13,994 nt of DNA, taken from Vicinamibacteria bacterium. Its GTDB lineage: Bacteria; Acidobacteriota; Vicinamibacteria; Vicinamibacterales; UBA2999. Below are positions 6,820 to 13,994 of the stretch, in pieces (within the stretch, counting starts at the first letter, position 1; every line of letters begins with the position of its first letter). Position numbers and translations under genes: made by a program. The DNA lies in assembly GCA_025938035.1 (NCBI GenBank), contig JAICQE010000124.1:1-13994 (forward strand). Reading direction: 5' to 3'. The notes beneath the pieces are model-generated. The model was not told the origin of the DNA. It ran no database searches and was given only the letters and a program-made list of their open reading frames with translations.

Positions 6820-7350
6820 TTGCGCGACTCTGTCCCTGCTGACCCGCGGCTCGACGAGTTGTTCAGCGCCGCGTACGAAGAATTACGCCGGCTGGCGTCG
6901 CTCGTAAAGAGCAACGATCCGCGCGCGACGCTGAGTCCGACGACGCTCGTCAACGAAGCGTTTCTGAAGCTGGCGGCGTCACCGCGATTCAAGGTGTTTT
7001 CCGATCTGCACTTCCGCCGGATCGTGGCGCGCGCCATGCGGCAGGTGCTCGTCGAGGCCGCGCGCCGGCGGAACGCCGCGAAGCGTGGTCGCGACGTCGT
7101 GTTCGTGACGCTCGATGAATCGATGGTCGAACGCGTGACGAGCGCCAGAGAAGTGCTGGCGCTGGACGCGGCGCTCGACACGCTCGAACGGCTCAATCCG
7201 CGCCAGGCGGAGATGGTCGTCTGCCGCTTCTTCGGCGGGCTCGACGTCGCGGAAACGGCCGCCGCGCTCGACGTCTCGGAGGCGACCGTGCAGCGCGACT
7301 GGCGCGCCGTCAAGGCGTGGCTCGCCCGGGAGCTTCGCAGCCATGGATAG
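6820..7350 (+). CDS. ECF RNA polymerase sigma factor (TIGR02999-like)
   Basis: This 176-residue sigma-70 family protein belongs to the ECF type common in Acidobacteriota and Planctomycetota. Region 2 spans about residues 10-85 and includes the subfamily signature around LSPTTLVNEAFLKLA (38-52). Region 4 lies at about 115-172, with the LNPRQAEMVVCRFFGG helix and the DVSEATVQRDW recognition helix. No anti-sigma gene is adjacent. Instead the gene overlaps the following Ser/Thr kinase by 8 bp, and members of this group are thought to be controlled by such kinases rather than by classical anti-sigma factors. The start is uncertain: no ATG or GTG fits the known N-terminus, so TTG 6820 is preferred. 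The frame stays open upstream to a TTG at 6721, but that would overlap the previous gene and is unlike the family. Confidence 0.85.
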   Translation: MRDSVPADPRLDELFSAAYEELRRLASLVKSNDPRATLSPTTLVNEAFLKLAASPRFKVFSDLHFRRIVARAMRQVLVEAARRRNAAKRGRDVVFVTLDESMVERVTSAREVLALDAALDTLERLNPRQAEMVVCRFFGGLDVAETAAALDVSEATVQRDWRAVKAWLARELRSHG

Positions 7351-9925
7351 CGAACGCTGGGAACGAATCCAGGCGATCTTTCACGAAGCGGTTGCGCTGC
7401 CGCCGGCGGAGCGGCACCGCTACGTCGCCGCCGCGGCCGGCGCGGATACCGGGCTCGCCGACGAGGTCCTCGCCGCGCTCGACGAGGATGCACGCGGATT
7501 GACGCTGCTCGACGGCGGGATCGGCCGCGTCGCCGGTCCAATCCTCGACGGCGCCCGCGCGGCGGTGGAACAGATCGGCCCCTATCGTCTCGTGCGCGTC
7601 GTCGGCGAAGGCGGGATGGGCACGGTGTTCAAGGCCGAGCGCGTGGATCTCGGCACCAGTGCGGCGATCAAGGTTCTTCGCGACGCGTGGCTGTCGCCCT
7701 CCCGCAGACGCCGCTTCTCGGCCGAACAGCGCACGCTGGCCGCGCTCAATCATCCGGGCATTGCCCGGCTCTTCGACGCCGGCGTCCTCGGCGACGGCAC
7801 GCCATGGATCGTCATGGAGTACGTCGACGGCGTGCCGATCACCGACTACTGCCAGACACACCAGTTGCCGCTCGCGGAGCGGCTCCGCCTGTTCCGCGCT
7901 GTCTGCGACGCGGTGAATTACGCACACCGCCACCTCATCATCCACAGGGACCTGAAACCGTCGAACATCCTCGTTGCCGCCGGCGGCAGCGTCAAGCTGC
8001 TCGACTTCGGGATTGCGAAGCAGCTCGCCGAGACCGATTCGGACACCGACGTCACACGGACGGGAATGCGGGCATTGACGCCGGCCTACGCCGCGCCCGA
8101 ACAGATTCGCGGCGAGCCCGTGGGTGTGTACTCCGACGTCTTCAGTCTGGGCATCCTTCTGTACGAGCTCGTGACCGGAAAGAGGCCGTTCGATGTGCCG
8201 GCAGCGGCATCTGCCGTCATCCGGGCGGCTGCATTCGATCGCGAGCCGCCGCGGCCTTCCGGCGCGCGAAAGAACACGGACCTCGACGTCCTCGTGCTCA
8301 CCGCACTGCGCGCGGACCCGGCGCGGCGCTATGCGTCGGTCGAGGCGCTGATCCGCGACCTCGACCACTACCGGAACGGCGAAGCGCTCGACGCGCGAGC
8401 CGACGCCGTCGGCTACCGGCTCGCGAAATTCTCGCGGCGCCACTGGCGCCCGCTCGCGGCGGCAGCGGCGATGATCACCGTCATCATCGGCCTCGTCGGC
8501 TTCTATACCGTCCGCCTGGCGACGGCTCGCGATTCCGCCGTTGTCCAGGCGACGCGCGCGGAACGCACGCGGGAGCTGCTGCTCGGGCTCTTCACCGGCG
8601 GCGACACCAGCGCCGCGCCCGCCGAGGATCTGCGCGTCCTGACGCTGCTCAATCGCGGCGTGCAGGAGGCCGATGCGCTGCGCGGGGAGCCTGCGGTGCA
8701 GGCCGACATGCACGCAACGCTCGGCACCATCTACGGACGGCTGGGTGATTTTGCGCGGGCCGACGGTCTGCTGCGAAAGGCGCTCGACGAACGCGTGCGG
8801 CTGTCCGGCGCCGGCAGCCCCGAAGCCGCGGACGTCGAGCTGCGGCTGGCGCTGTTGCGCAGCGACCAGGCCCGATTCGACGAAGCCGAACGTCTCGCAC
8901 GGCAAGGACTCGAGTCGCTGCAGAAGCTTGGTCCGCCGGCAGCGGCGCAGGTCGCGAAGGCGTACACCACGCTTGGCGAGGTGCTGACAGAACGCGGCCG
9001 TTACCCGGACGCCATCAGAATGCTCGAGCAAGCCAGCCGGCTGCAGTCCGGAGCGGGCGACGACAATGCTGACTACGCCCGAACGCTGCGTCAGCTCTTC
9101 AACGCGAATTTCTACGCCGGCAATTACGACGTCGCCGACGAGGTCGGACGGCGCGTGCTCTCGATGACGCGGCGAATCAGCGGCGATCGTCACGCGCTGG
9201 TCGCCGACGACCTGATCAACCTTGGCGCCATTCAGTCCGAGCGCGGCAAGTACCCGGAGGCGGAAGCGTTCTACCGCGATGCGCTGGCCATCACCGAGGC
9301 GTGGCATGGCAAGGACAGCCCGCAGACGGGATCCGCGCTGACGATGCTCGGGCGATCGCTGGTCTATCAGAAGCGCTTCGACGAGGCGCGCGTGCTGCTG
9401 CAGCGCGCGCTCGGCATTCAGGAACGCGTGTTCGGCCCCGACCATCCCCGCGTCGCCTCAGCGATCAACGACCTCGGCAACATCGCCGTCCAGAGCGGCA
9501 GACTCGACGACGCGGAAACGGCGTTCAGGCGGATGGGCGACATCTACCGTAAAGCGCACGGCGGAAAGCACTTCCTCGTCGCGACCGCGAACTCGAACCT
9601 GGGCGGCGTGTTCCTCGCCAAGAAGGATTACCACCGCGCGGAGTCCCTCTACCGGGGGGCCGTGGCGATGTACTCGGACACGCAGGGTCCGGAGCATCTG
9701 AACACCGGCATCGCGCGCATCAAACTTGGCCGTGCTCTGCTGCGTCAGCAGCGCTCCGCCGACGCCGAGCGGGAAATCCTGGAAGGCTATGCGATCGTCA
9801 GCCGGCAGTCGTCCCCGTCGGTCAGCTGGCTTCGGGCGGCGCGCGAAGATCTCGTGACGCTCTACACCGCCACGGGCCGTCCGGAGCAGGCGGCGAAATA
9901 CCGTGCAGGCGACCAGCCGCAGTGA
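7343..9925 (+). CDS. Membrane Ser/Thr protein kinase with C-terminal TPR array
   Basis: The product has 860 residues in four parts. Residues 1-50 are a short helical module (ERWERIQAIFHEAVALPP) that typically begins kinases paired with these ECF sigma factors. A complete Hanks-type kinase domain spans about 81-345: Gly loop GEGGMG 88-93, Lys110 in AAIK, Glu128, catalytic HRDLKPSN 201-208 with Asp203, DFG 221-223 and APE 251-253. A single membrane helix lies at about 370-392. The remaining part, about 400-855, is an array of TPR repeats of the TPR_10/12 type (for example NLGAIQSERGKYPEAEAFY), which would lie outside the cytoplasm and bind protein or peptide ligands. All catalytic residues are present, so the kinase should be active. 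Its ATG lies inside the end of the sigma gene (ATGGATAG), indicating translational coupling. The substrate is unknown; the sigma factor is the obvious candidate. Confidence 0.92.
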   Translation: MDSERWERIQAIFHEAVALPPAERHRYVAAAAGADTGLADEVLAALDEDARGLTLLDGGIGRVAGPILDGARAAVEQIGPYRLVRVVGEGGMGTVFKAERVDLGTSAAIKVLRDAWLSPSRRRRFSAEQRTLAALNHPGIARLFDAGVLGDGTPWIVMEYVDGVPITDYCQTHQLPLAERLRLFRAVCDAVNYAHRHLIIHRDLKPSNILVAAGGSVKLLDFGIAKQLAETDSDTDVTRTGMRALTPAYAAPEQIRGEPVGVYSDVFSLGILLYELVTGKRPFDVPAAASAVIRAAAFDREPPRPSGARKNTDLDVLVLTALRADPARRYASVEALIRDLDHYRNGEALDARADAVGYRLAKFSRRHWRPLAAAAAMITVIIGLVGFYTVRLATARDSAVVQATRAERTRELLLGLFTGGDTSAAPAEDLRVLTLLNRGVQEADALRGEPAVQADMHATLGTIYGRLGDFARADGLLRKALDERVRLSGAGSPEAADVELRLALLRSDQARFDEAERLARQGLESLQKLGPPAAAQVAKAYTTLGEVLTERGRYPDAIRMLEQASRLQSGAGDDNADYARTLRQLFNANFYAGNYDVADEVGRRVLSMTRRISGDRHALVADDLINLGAIQSERGKYPEAEAFYRDALAITEAWHGKDSPQTGSALTMLGRSLVYQKRFDEARVLLQRALGIQERVFGPDHPRVASAINDLGNIAVQSGRLDDAETAFRRMGDIYRKAHGGKHFLVATANSNLGGVFLAKKDYHRAESLYRGAVAMYSDTQGPEHLNTGIARIKLGRALLRQQRSADAEREILEGYAIVSRQSSPSVSWLRAAREDLVTLYTATGRPEQAAKYRAGDQPQ

Positions 9926-9936
9926 TGCTTTCGGTG

Positions 9937-9965
9937 TTGCCGCCGCGCTGAGCGGTGGCTATACT
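9937..9965 (+). promoter_or_regulatory. Promoter of the 60-residue ORF
   Basis: TTGCCG at 9937-9942 (four of six to -35) and TATACT at 9960-9965 (five of six to -10) are separated by exactly 17 bp. They start 12 bp after the kinase stop codon. Transcription would begin near 9972, giving a leader of about 36 nt. Confidence 0.55.
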
Positions 9966-10007
9966 GGCCGCTCTTCTTCCCAGACAAACACAAGCCTGGA
10001 GGTTCCC

Positions 10008-10190
10008 ATGCCGCGACGCCGCCGCATGGTTCAGGGGGTCGAGTCGCCGCAGGACCTCGAACGCAAGCTCGAGATCCTCGAGCGCGAGCTGGAAGTGCAG
10101 CGCGCGGCGATGGAGAAACTGAAGTTGCTGGGTCCGGCCGAGAAGGCCACGCAGGCCCGCGCGCGCCTAACACGCCGCAAGTCGGCCTGA
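10008..10190 (+). CDS. Small basic coiled-coil protein, 60 residues
   Basis: The ATG at 10008 is preceded by GGAGG with a 5-nt spacer, the best ribosome binding site in this half of the window, and a good promoter lies upstream. The protein has an Arg-rich start (MPRRRR), a predicted amphipathic helix at about residues 15-40 with heptad spacing (ERKLEILERELEVQR), and a basic tail (RARLTRRKSA). It has no cysteine, membrane segment or recognised domain. The two basic ends around a coiled coil would suit a nucleic-acid-binding or bridging protein, but that is a guess from composition. The frame extends upstream to 9903, but that part overlaps the promoter and kinase end and is not favoured. Transcription probably ends at the hairpins before the convergent receiver gene. 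Confidence 0.65.
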   Translation: MPRRRRMVQGVESPQDLERKLEILERELEVQRAAMEKLKLLGPAEKATQARARLTRRKSA

Positions 10191-10196
10191 ACCTTG

Positions 10197-10248
10197 GTCC
10201 GCCTAAAGGCGGACGGGGCGCGCCACGCCACCCCGGGTCAGGCGCGCC
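10197..10248. terminator. Two hairpins between convergent genes
   Basis: GTCCGCC (10197-10203) pairs perfectly with GGCGGAC (10208-10214) around a TAAA loop. A second possible stem joins two copies of GGCGCGCC (10217-10224 and 10241-10248) across 16 nt. The pair sits 6 bp after the stop of the 60-residue ORF and just before the stop of the convergent receiver gene. No T-tract is present, so the terminator role is inferred. Confidence 0.5.
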
Positions 10249-10249
10249 A

Positions 10250-10645
10250 TCAGCGCTTGTTGGCCGGCGCCCGTTCCAGCAGGCGCCGTAATTCCGCTTC
10301 GATGACATCCGGCGCGCACGGTTTCGTCAGCACACGCAGGATCCCCGCCTGCCGGAACCGGTCGGGTTGTTCGAGATATTCCGCGTGTCCGGTGACGGCG
10401 AGAATCGGGATGTCGCGCGTGCCGTCCGACTGTTGAAGGGCGCGGCAGAACTCGAATCCGTCCATCCCCGGCACCGCCAGATCGGTCAGGATCACGTTGG
10501 GACGCAGCTCTCTGGCCTTGGCCAGCGCCTGGTGCCCGTTGTGCGCATCGATGATCCGGAAGCCAGAGTGGCTGAGATAGTCCCGGTACATCACGCGGGT
10601 GCTCAGGTCGTCCTCGACGATCAGCACCAGCGGCGCTTCAGGCAT
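10250..10645 (-). CDS. Stand-alone response-regulator receiver protein
   Basis: This 131-residue single CheY-like receiver domain has no output domain. The acidic pocket is E11-D12-D13 and the phosphoacceptor is D55 (LTDLAVPGMDG). The switch residue is T85 (AVTGH) and the conserved Lys is K108 (LTKPC). All key residues are present, so it should accept a phosphate from a histidine kinase or phosphotransfer protein. ATG 10645 is favoured because GGAGG lies just upstream; an alternative ATG at 10660 lies five codons earlier. It follows msrQ on the same strand after a 95-bp gap, so it could be read through from msrPQ or from its own promoter. No cognate kinase is adjacent on this strand. The nearest is the divergent short kinase past msrP. 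Confidence 0.88.
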   Translation of the reverse strand: MPEAPLVLIVEDDLSTRVMYRDYLSHSGFRIIDAHNGHQALAKARELRPNVILTDLAVPGMDGFEFCRALQQSDGTRDIPILAVTGHAEYLEQPDRFRQAGILRVLTKPCAPDVIEAELRRLLERAPANKR

Positions 10646-10668
10646 TTGCCCTCCGCTCATAAAGGCCG

Positions 10669-10697
10669 AGATTAAACGGCCCTGCGAGGAACGGCAA
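10669..10697 (-). promoter_or_regulatory. Possible promoter of the receiver gene
   Basis: On the minus strand TTGCCG (10697-10692) and TAATCT (10674-10669) are 17 bp apart. The -35 is the same hexamer as in the promoter at 9937, but the -10 is poor. A perfect TTGACA at 10710-10705 lacks a -10 at the right distance. Confidence 0.25.
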
Positions 10698-10740
10698 GTC
10701 ACGCTGTCAAAAAGTATGCAGCCGCCGGAATTCCTGGGGT

Positions 10741-11358
10741 TTACACGGGGCGCGGTGCGCGCGTCTGGACCGGCTTCGTCCGCCAGGCCCACCAGACCCG
10801 GAAGCCGAGGAGGGCGGCGACCGCCAGGGCCCACCGCTGCGGTTCAGTGGTATCGGCTTTGACCAGCCACCAGAAATGAATCACGCCGCCGATGGCGGCG
10901 GCGTAGACAAGCCGATGCAGCGTCTGCCATCGGCGTCCCAGCTTCCGGACCGAGAAGCGGTTCGAGGTCACCGCCAGCGCCAGCAGCATCAGAAACGTCG
11001 CCATCCCAACGGTGATGTACGGCCGCTCGGCCACGTCCTTGACCATCGCATCCAGATCGAAGAAATGAAAGAACACCAGCCACGTGAGCATATGGAGCGT
11101 GGCGTAGAAAAATGCGAACAGCCCGAGCATGCGCCGCAGCCTGATCAACTCATTCCATTTCGTCAGCCGGCGCAACGGCGTGACGCACAGCGAGATGACC
11201 AGCATGGTCAGTGTCCACGTGCCGGTCTGGTCGGTGAGGTAGTCACCGGGGTTGGCCGTGAGGGCGTCGAAGTCCTGAGCGTAAAGGAATCGGTAGAACC
11301 GGTACGCGAGCGCCGCCGCGGGAGTGAGGGCGGCGGCGAACGCCGCCGCCTTGAGCAT
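10741..11358 (-). CDS. msrQ: Heme-binding membrane subunit MsrQ (YedZ)
   Basis: This 205-residue inner-membrane b-type cytochrome of the ferric-reductase-like family passes electrons from the quinone pool or flavins to periplasmic MsrP. About six hydrophobic segments are visible. The expected heme ligand pattern is present: H89 (ATLHML), H148 (TLHRL) and H161 (VIHFWWL), with the 59- and 13-residue spacings matching those of E. coli YedZ. The ATG at 11358 follows the msrP stop by 11 nt. No good Shine-Dalgarno is seen, so coupling to msrP translation is likely, and a TTG overlapping the msrP stop is an alternative start. The order msrP-msrQ is the standard operon. Confidence 0.92.
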   Translation of the reverse strand: MLKAAAFAAALTPAAALAYRFYRFLYAQDFDALTANPGDYLTDQTGTWTLTMLVISLCVTPLRRLTKWNELIRLRRMLGLFAFFYATLHMLTWLVFFHFFDLDAMVKDVAERPYITVGMATFLMLLALAVTSNRFSVRKLGRRWQTLHRLVYAAAIGGVIHFWWLVKADTTEPQRWALAVAALLGFRVWWAWRTKPVQTRAPRPV

Positions 11359-11369
11359 CGTGATCGGTT

Positions 11370-12323
11370 TCAATAATTCTTGCGGAGGTCCAGGCCGGAG
11401 TACAGGCTCGCCACCTGGTCGGCGTAGCCGTTGAACATCTGCGTGCGCGTTGTCGCCAGCAGGTCCGGCAGCCGCCGCTCCCGCGCCTGGCTCCAGCGCG
11501 GATGATCGACGTTGGGATTCACGTTGGCGTAGAACCCGTATTCGCTCGGCTGCATCACCTGCCACGTGTTGCGCGGCTGTCTGTCGACGAACCGCATCTT
11601 CACGATCGACTTGCCGCCCTTGAAGCCGTACTTCCACGGCACGACGAGCCGGATCGGCGCGCCGTTCTGCGGCGGCATGACTTCGTCGTAGATCCCGACG
11701 GCGAGCAGCGCCAGCGGGTGCTTTGCTTCGTCGAGACGCAGACCTTCCACGTACGGCCAATCGAGGACGTCCTCGCGGCGCTGCATCGGCATGCGGCCCA
11801 CGTCGTGGAGTGTCACGAACTCGACGAACTGCGCCTTCCCCGTCGGCTGGACGCGATCGATGACGTCCTTCAGCGGAATGCCGACCCAGGGGATGACCAT
11901 CGACCATGCCTCGACGCAGCGCATCCGGTAGATGCGTTCCTCGAGCGCGAACGGCTTGATGAAGTCTTCGAGCTGGTAGGTGGCCGGCTTGGCGACGTGG
12001 CCTTCGACTTCAAGCGTCCACGGCGTGGTCCTGAAGTTCCGGGCGTTGACCTTCGGTTCGTCCTTGCCGGTGCCGAACTCGTAGAAGTTGTTGTAGCCGG
12101 TGACGTGCTCGTACAGATTGACTTTTTCGGTCGTGCTGAACGAGCTCTTTTTAATCGGGCCTTTCAGCTTGACGCGCGTCTGCGCCTCCAGGCCGGGCAA
12201 TGCCGAACATCCCGCCGCGACAAGCGCGGCCGCAGACGCCTGCAGGAACTCCCGGCGGCGTAAATAGACGCTCTTGGGAGTGATTTCCGACGAGCGGACG
12301 TCAGACGCCTTCCTGATCACCAT
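11370..12323 (-). CDS. msrP: Periplasmic methionine sulfoxide reductase catalytic subunit MsrP (YedY)
   Basis: This 317-residue molybdopterin enzyme of the sulfite-oxidase fold reduces methionine sulfoxide in periplasmic proteins. The N-terminus is a Tat signal: twin arginines R23-R24 in RREFLQ, then an Ala-rich hydrophobic core and a probable cut near LEAQ (45-48). The mature part carries [11 protein letters not shown] with C136, the residue that coordinates molybdenum in this family. It also has the usual YNNFYEF segment (77-83) and the [19 protein letters not shown] block. Length and order match E. coli YedY. ATG 12323 is the only plausible start, since no other start codon lies before the twin-arginine motif. 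It has no ribosome binding site, and a perfect TATAAT lies 8 nt upstream of the ATG, which suggests a leaderless transcript. Confidence 0.95.
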   Translation of the reverse strand: MVIRKASDVRSSEITPKSVYLRRREFLQASAAALVAAGCSALPGLEAQTRVKLKGPIKKSSFSTTEKVNLYEHVTGYNNFYEFGTGKDEPKVNARNFRTTPWTLEVEGHVAKPATYQLEDFIKPFALEERIYRMRCVEAWSMVIPWVGIPLKDVIDRVQPTGKAQFVEFVTLHDVGRMPMQRREDVLDWPYVEGLRLDEAKHPLALLAVGIYDEVMPPQNGAPIRLVVPWKYGFKGGKSIVKMRFVDRQPRNTWQVMQPSEYGFYANVNPNVDHPRWSQARERRLPDLLATTRTQMFNGYADQVASLYSGLDLRKNY

Positions 12324-12331
12324 ATATAGAA

Positions 12332-12337
12332 ATTATA
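12332..12337 (-). promoter_or_regulatory. TATAAT -10 box of msrPQ, near-leaderless start
   Basis: A perfect TATAAT on the minus strand ends 8 nt before the msrP ATG. Transcription starting 6-8 nt downstream would begin within about three bases of the ATG. The expected -35 position (GTCCCC) is not a match. Confidence 0.5.
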
Positions 12338-12478
12338 GGAGCAACCGGCCGGAAGGGGACTACGGCCGAGGTCTGAATTCCGACCGCACGTGGTACCGTG
12401 GCAGCACGGGCGTTTCCAGCACGGTCGAGCCGCAAAGCGCGGCTGTCCGGAACCAACACGAATCCCAGAGGCCGGCGC

Positions 12479-13177
12479 ATGGCTGTCGAACACGATGTGG
12501 GCGGAGACGGGGTCCTGCCGCGAGCGATTTCCCTGGCCGTGCATGAGCTCCGAACGCCGGTCACCGTCGTCGCCGGCTATTTGCGTATGCTGCTGCGCGA
12601 ACAGGCCGGTCCGCTGACGGACAAGCAGAAAAGGATGCTCGAAGAGGCCGATCGATCGTGCGGACGGCTTGGCACGCTCGTCGCCGAGATGAGTGAGTTC
12701 GGCAAACTCGAAGGCGGAGACGTCGCGTTCGCGCGCCAGGACTTCGACCTTTCCGGGCTCGTGGCGGAGCTGGCGAGCGGGTTGCATGACGGTGACGACC
12801 GCGGCGTGCATCTCGAGCCACGCGCAGTGACCCCGGTCATGGTGACCGGCGATCGCGCGCGAATCGCCGCGGCCGTGAAAGCATTGATGCAGTCGGCAAT
12901 GCGTGAGCGGGTGGAACCAGGTGTCATCGTCGCGCGGTGCTCCGCCGGAACCGTCAATCCGGCGTGGGGCGTCCTAGCGATCGGCGACGAAAGCGCGCTG
13001 GATGAACTCGAGCGCGGCGCCGTCGCCTCGCCGTCGGCGTTCGATGAATGGCGCGGCGGTCTCGGCCTCGCGCTCCCCGTCGCACGCCGCGTCATCGAGG
13101 CTCACGGCGGCGCGGTCTGGTCCGGCAGCGGTCCACACGCGCGCGCCACGTCGGCACTTCGTTTACCCCTCACGTGA
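12479..13177 (+). CDS. Short soluble histidine kinase with degraded ATP-binding domain
   Basis: This 232-residue protein has no membrane helix or sensor domain. Residues 15-80 form a HisKA dimerisation domain with the phospho-accepting H22 (AVHELRTPV). Residues 88-232 are HATPase_c-like but eroded. The N box reads ALMQSAMRE, with Ser139 where the Mg-binding Asn belongs. The G1 box keeps IGDES but loses the Gly pair. The G2 box [19 protein letters not shown] (193-211) is intact, and the usual final beta strand is present. It could be a weak kinase, a phosphatase or a scaffold. ATG 12479 was chosen for AGAGG upstream and because the longer form (from GTG 12398) adds only low-complexity Arg-rich sequence. 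It sits directly before an NtrC-type regulator, which is the natural partner. Confidence 0.82.
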   Translation: MAVEHDVGGDGVLPRAISLAVHELRTPVTVVAGYLRMLLREQAGPLTDKQKRMLEEADRSCGRLGTLVAEMSEFGKLEGGDVAFARQDFDLSGLVAELASGLHDGDDRGVHLEPRAVTPVMVTGDRARIAAAVKALMQSAMRERVEPGVIVARCSAGTVNPAWGVLAIGDESALDELERGAVASPSAFDEWRGGLGLALPVARRVIEAHGGAVWSGSGPHARATSALRLPLT

Positions 13178-13200
13178 GTGAAGACAAGGATATCGACCCG

Positions 13201-13994
13201 ATGACCACAGTCGCTGGCACCGGTCCGTCCGCGCCGCCCTCCCCTGCCGCTACCGATCAGCGACGTCCGTCGATCGCCGTCGTCGACGACGATTCAGGTT
13301 TCGCCGGATACCTGCGCACGTTTCTCGGCGTTCGCGGCTACGAAGCCCGCTCGTATACGCGCGGCGACGAGATCGTCGCTGCGATCCGTCAGGGCGAGCC
13401 GCCCGACATCGTTCTGCTCGACGTGGCCATGCCAGGCATGGACGGCATTCAGACGCTCAAGGCGCTGAAGGCCGCGCGTCCGGAACTGCAGGTCATCATG
13501 CTGTCGGGCCGCGAGCAGGCGCAGACCATCGTCGAGGCCGTGCGCCTCGGCGCCGCCGACTATGTCGTCAAGCCCGATGATCCCGAAGGGCTCGGCGAAA
13601 TCGCGCTCGACGCGGCAATCCGCCAGGCGATCGAACGCAGCCGCCTGGTCAACGAGCTGACCGATCTGCGGCAGCAGCTGAGCGACGATCAGAGCGACGC
13701 GTTCATCGGCTGGGGCGACAGCCCCGCCATGCGCCACGTCGCGCTCATCATCGACCAGGTCGCCGACAGCGACGTCACGGTGTTGATCCGCGGCGAGAGC
13801 GGCGTCGGCAAGGAACTGGTGGCGCGGGCGATTCATCAGCGATCGAACCGGAAAGCGCGCCCGTTCGTGAAGGTCAACTGCGCCGCGCTGTCGGAGAACC
13901 TGCTCGAATCCGAGCTGTTCGGCCACGAGAAGGGCGCGTTCACCGGCGCCGACCGCATGCGCCGCGGGCGCTTCGAGCTGGCCGACGGCGGGAC
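13201..13994 (+). CDS. NtrC-family sigma-54-dependent response regulator (cut by right edge)
   Basis: 264 residues are visible. A receiver domain spans about residues 23-142, with acidic pocket D29-D31, phosphoacceptor D74 ([11 protein letters not shown]), S102 and K124. A helical linker follows at about 143-165. The start of a sigma-54 AAA+ domain comes next, with Walker A GESGVGKE (198-205) and the sigma-54-contact loop GAFTGA (245-250). Walker B and the DNA-binding domain lie outside the window. An intact GAFTGA means it should activate sigma-54 promoters. The ATG at 13201 has AAGGA 10 nt upstream. A GTG at 13174 in the same frame overlaps the kinase stop (GTGA) and could be the true, translationally coupled start. 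It forms an operon with the preceding histidine kinase. Confidence 0.92.
   Translation, partial: MTTVAGTGPSAPPSPAATDQRRPSIAVVDDDSGFAGYLRTFLGVRGYEARSYTRGDEIVAAIRQGEPPDIVLLDVAMPGMDGIQTLKALKAARPELQVIMLSGREQAQTIVEAVRLGAADYVVKPDDPEGLGEIALDAAIRQAIERSRLVNELTDLRQQLSDDQSDAFIGWGDSPAMRHVALIIDQVADSDVTVLIRGESGVGKELVARAIHQRSNRKARPFVKVNCAALSENLLESELFGHEKGAFTGADRMRRGRFELADGG

Noticed and set aside
7310..9445. A 711-codon open frame on the minus strand opposite the kinase gene
   Set aside because: It is the antisense shadow of a GC-rich gene: the product is Arg/Ala/Asp-rich with no recognisable domain, while the plus strand encodes a complete kinase with all motifs.
10705..10710. Perfect TTGACA upstream of the receiver gene as its -35
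   Set aside because: At 16-18 bp downstream there is only GC-rich sequence with no -10 resemblance, so it is probably a chance match.
11502..12263. A 253-codon plus-strand frame opposite msrP
   Set aside because: Antisense shadow; msrP has a Tat signal, the Mo-binding Cys and full family length.
13294..13926. A 210-codon minus-strand frame opposite the NtrC-type gene
   Set aside because: Antisense shadow; the plus strand encodes receiver and AAA+ motifs in order.

Overview
The window is GC-rich chromosomal DNA, and its gene content points to an acidobacterium, probably of the Vicinamibacteria type. The strongest pointer is an ECF sigma factor of the TIGR02999-like type overlapping a Ser/Thr kinase that has a C-terminal TPR array. 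This pair is multiplied in acidobacterial genomes. Other pointers are a CHRD-domain exported protein, an MsrPQ pair, a PilB ATPase, TAGAAT-type -10 boxes and intergenic 7-bp repeats. No rRNA, tRNA, insertion sequence, phage gene or CRISPR array was seen. Taxonomy is inferred from gene family only.

Left part (1-2840). A minus-strand coiled-coil protein with a 106-residue internal repeat runs off the left edge. It is followed by a small DoxX-like membrane protein (minus), a divergent MORN-type repeat protein (plus) and an exported CHRD protein (plus). The CHRD gene converges on pilB, and the gap between them holds two opposed arrays of a 7-bp unit that fold into a long hairpin.

Middle part (2838-9925). 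pilB (minus) is divergent from a large GT-C-like membrane protein (plus). Their 237-bp gap contains a good sigma-54 promoter match for pilB. Further upstream are three copies of CACAANNCTG at an exact 20-bp period, placed where enhancer-binding protein sites normally lie. The membrane protein is followed by the ECF sigma factor and the kinase, which overlap by 8 bp. The sigma gene's likely -10 box contains the stop codon of the membrane protein gene.

Right part (9926-13994). A 60-residue, very basic coiled-coil protein has its own promoter and a strong ribosome binding site. It converges on a stand-alone receiver protein (minus). Upstream of that receiver, on the same strand, lie msrQ and msrP, which encode periplasmic methionine sulfoxide repair. 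msrP appears to be leaderless. Divergent from msrP is a two-gene signalling unit on the plus strand: a short soluble histidine kinase with a degraded ATP-binding domain, then an NtrC-type sigma-54 activator cut off by the right edge.

Three themes run through the window: surface and motility functions (PilB, GT-C protein), signalling (ECF/STK pair, HK/NtrC pair, lone receiver) and envelope or redox maintenance (MsrPQ, DoxX-like, CHRD). The most testable new idea is that pilB is a sigma-54 gene controlled through the three phased repeats. The NtrC-type activator at the right edge is one possible, unproven, candidate regulator. Nothing here is a clear new defence or mobile system.
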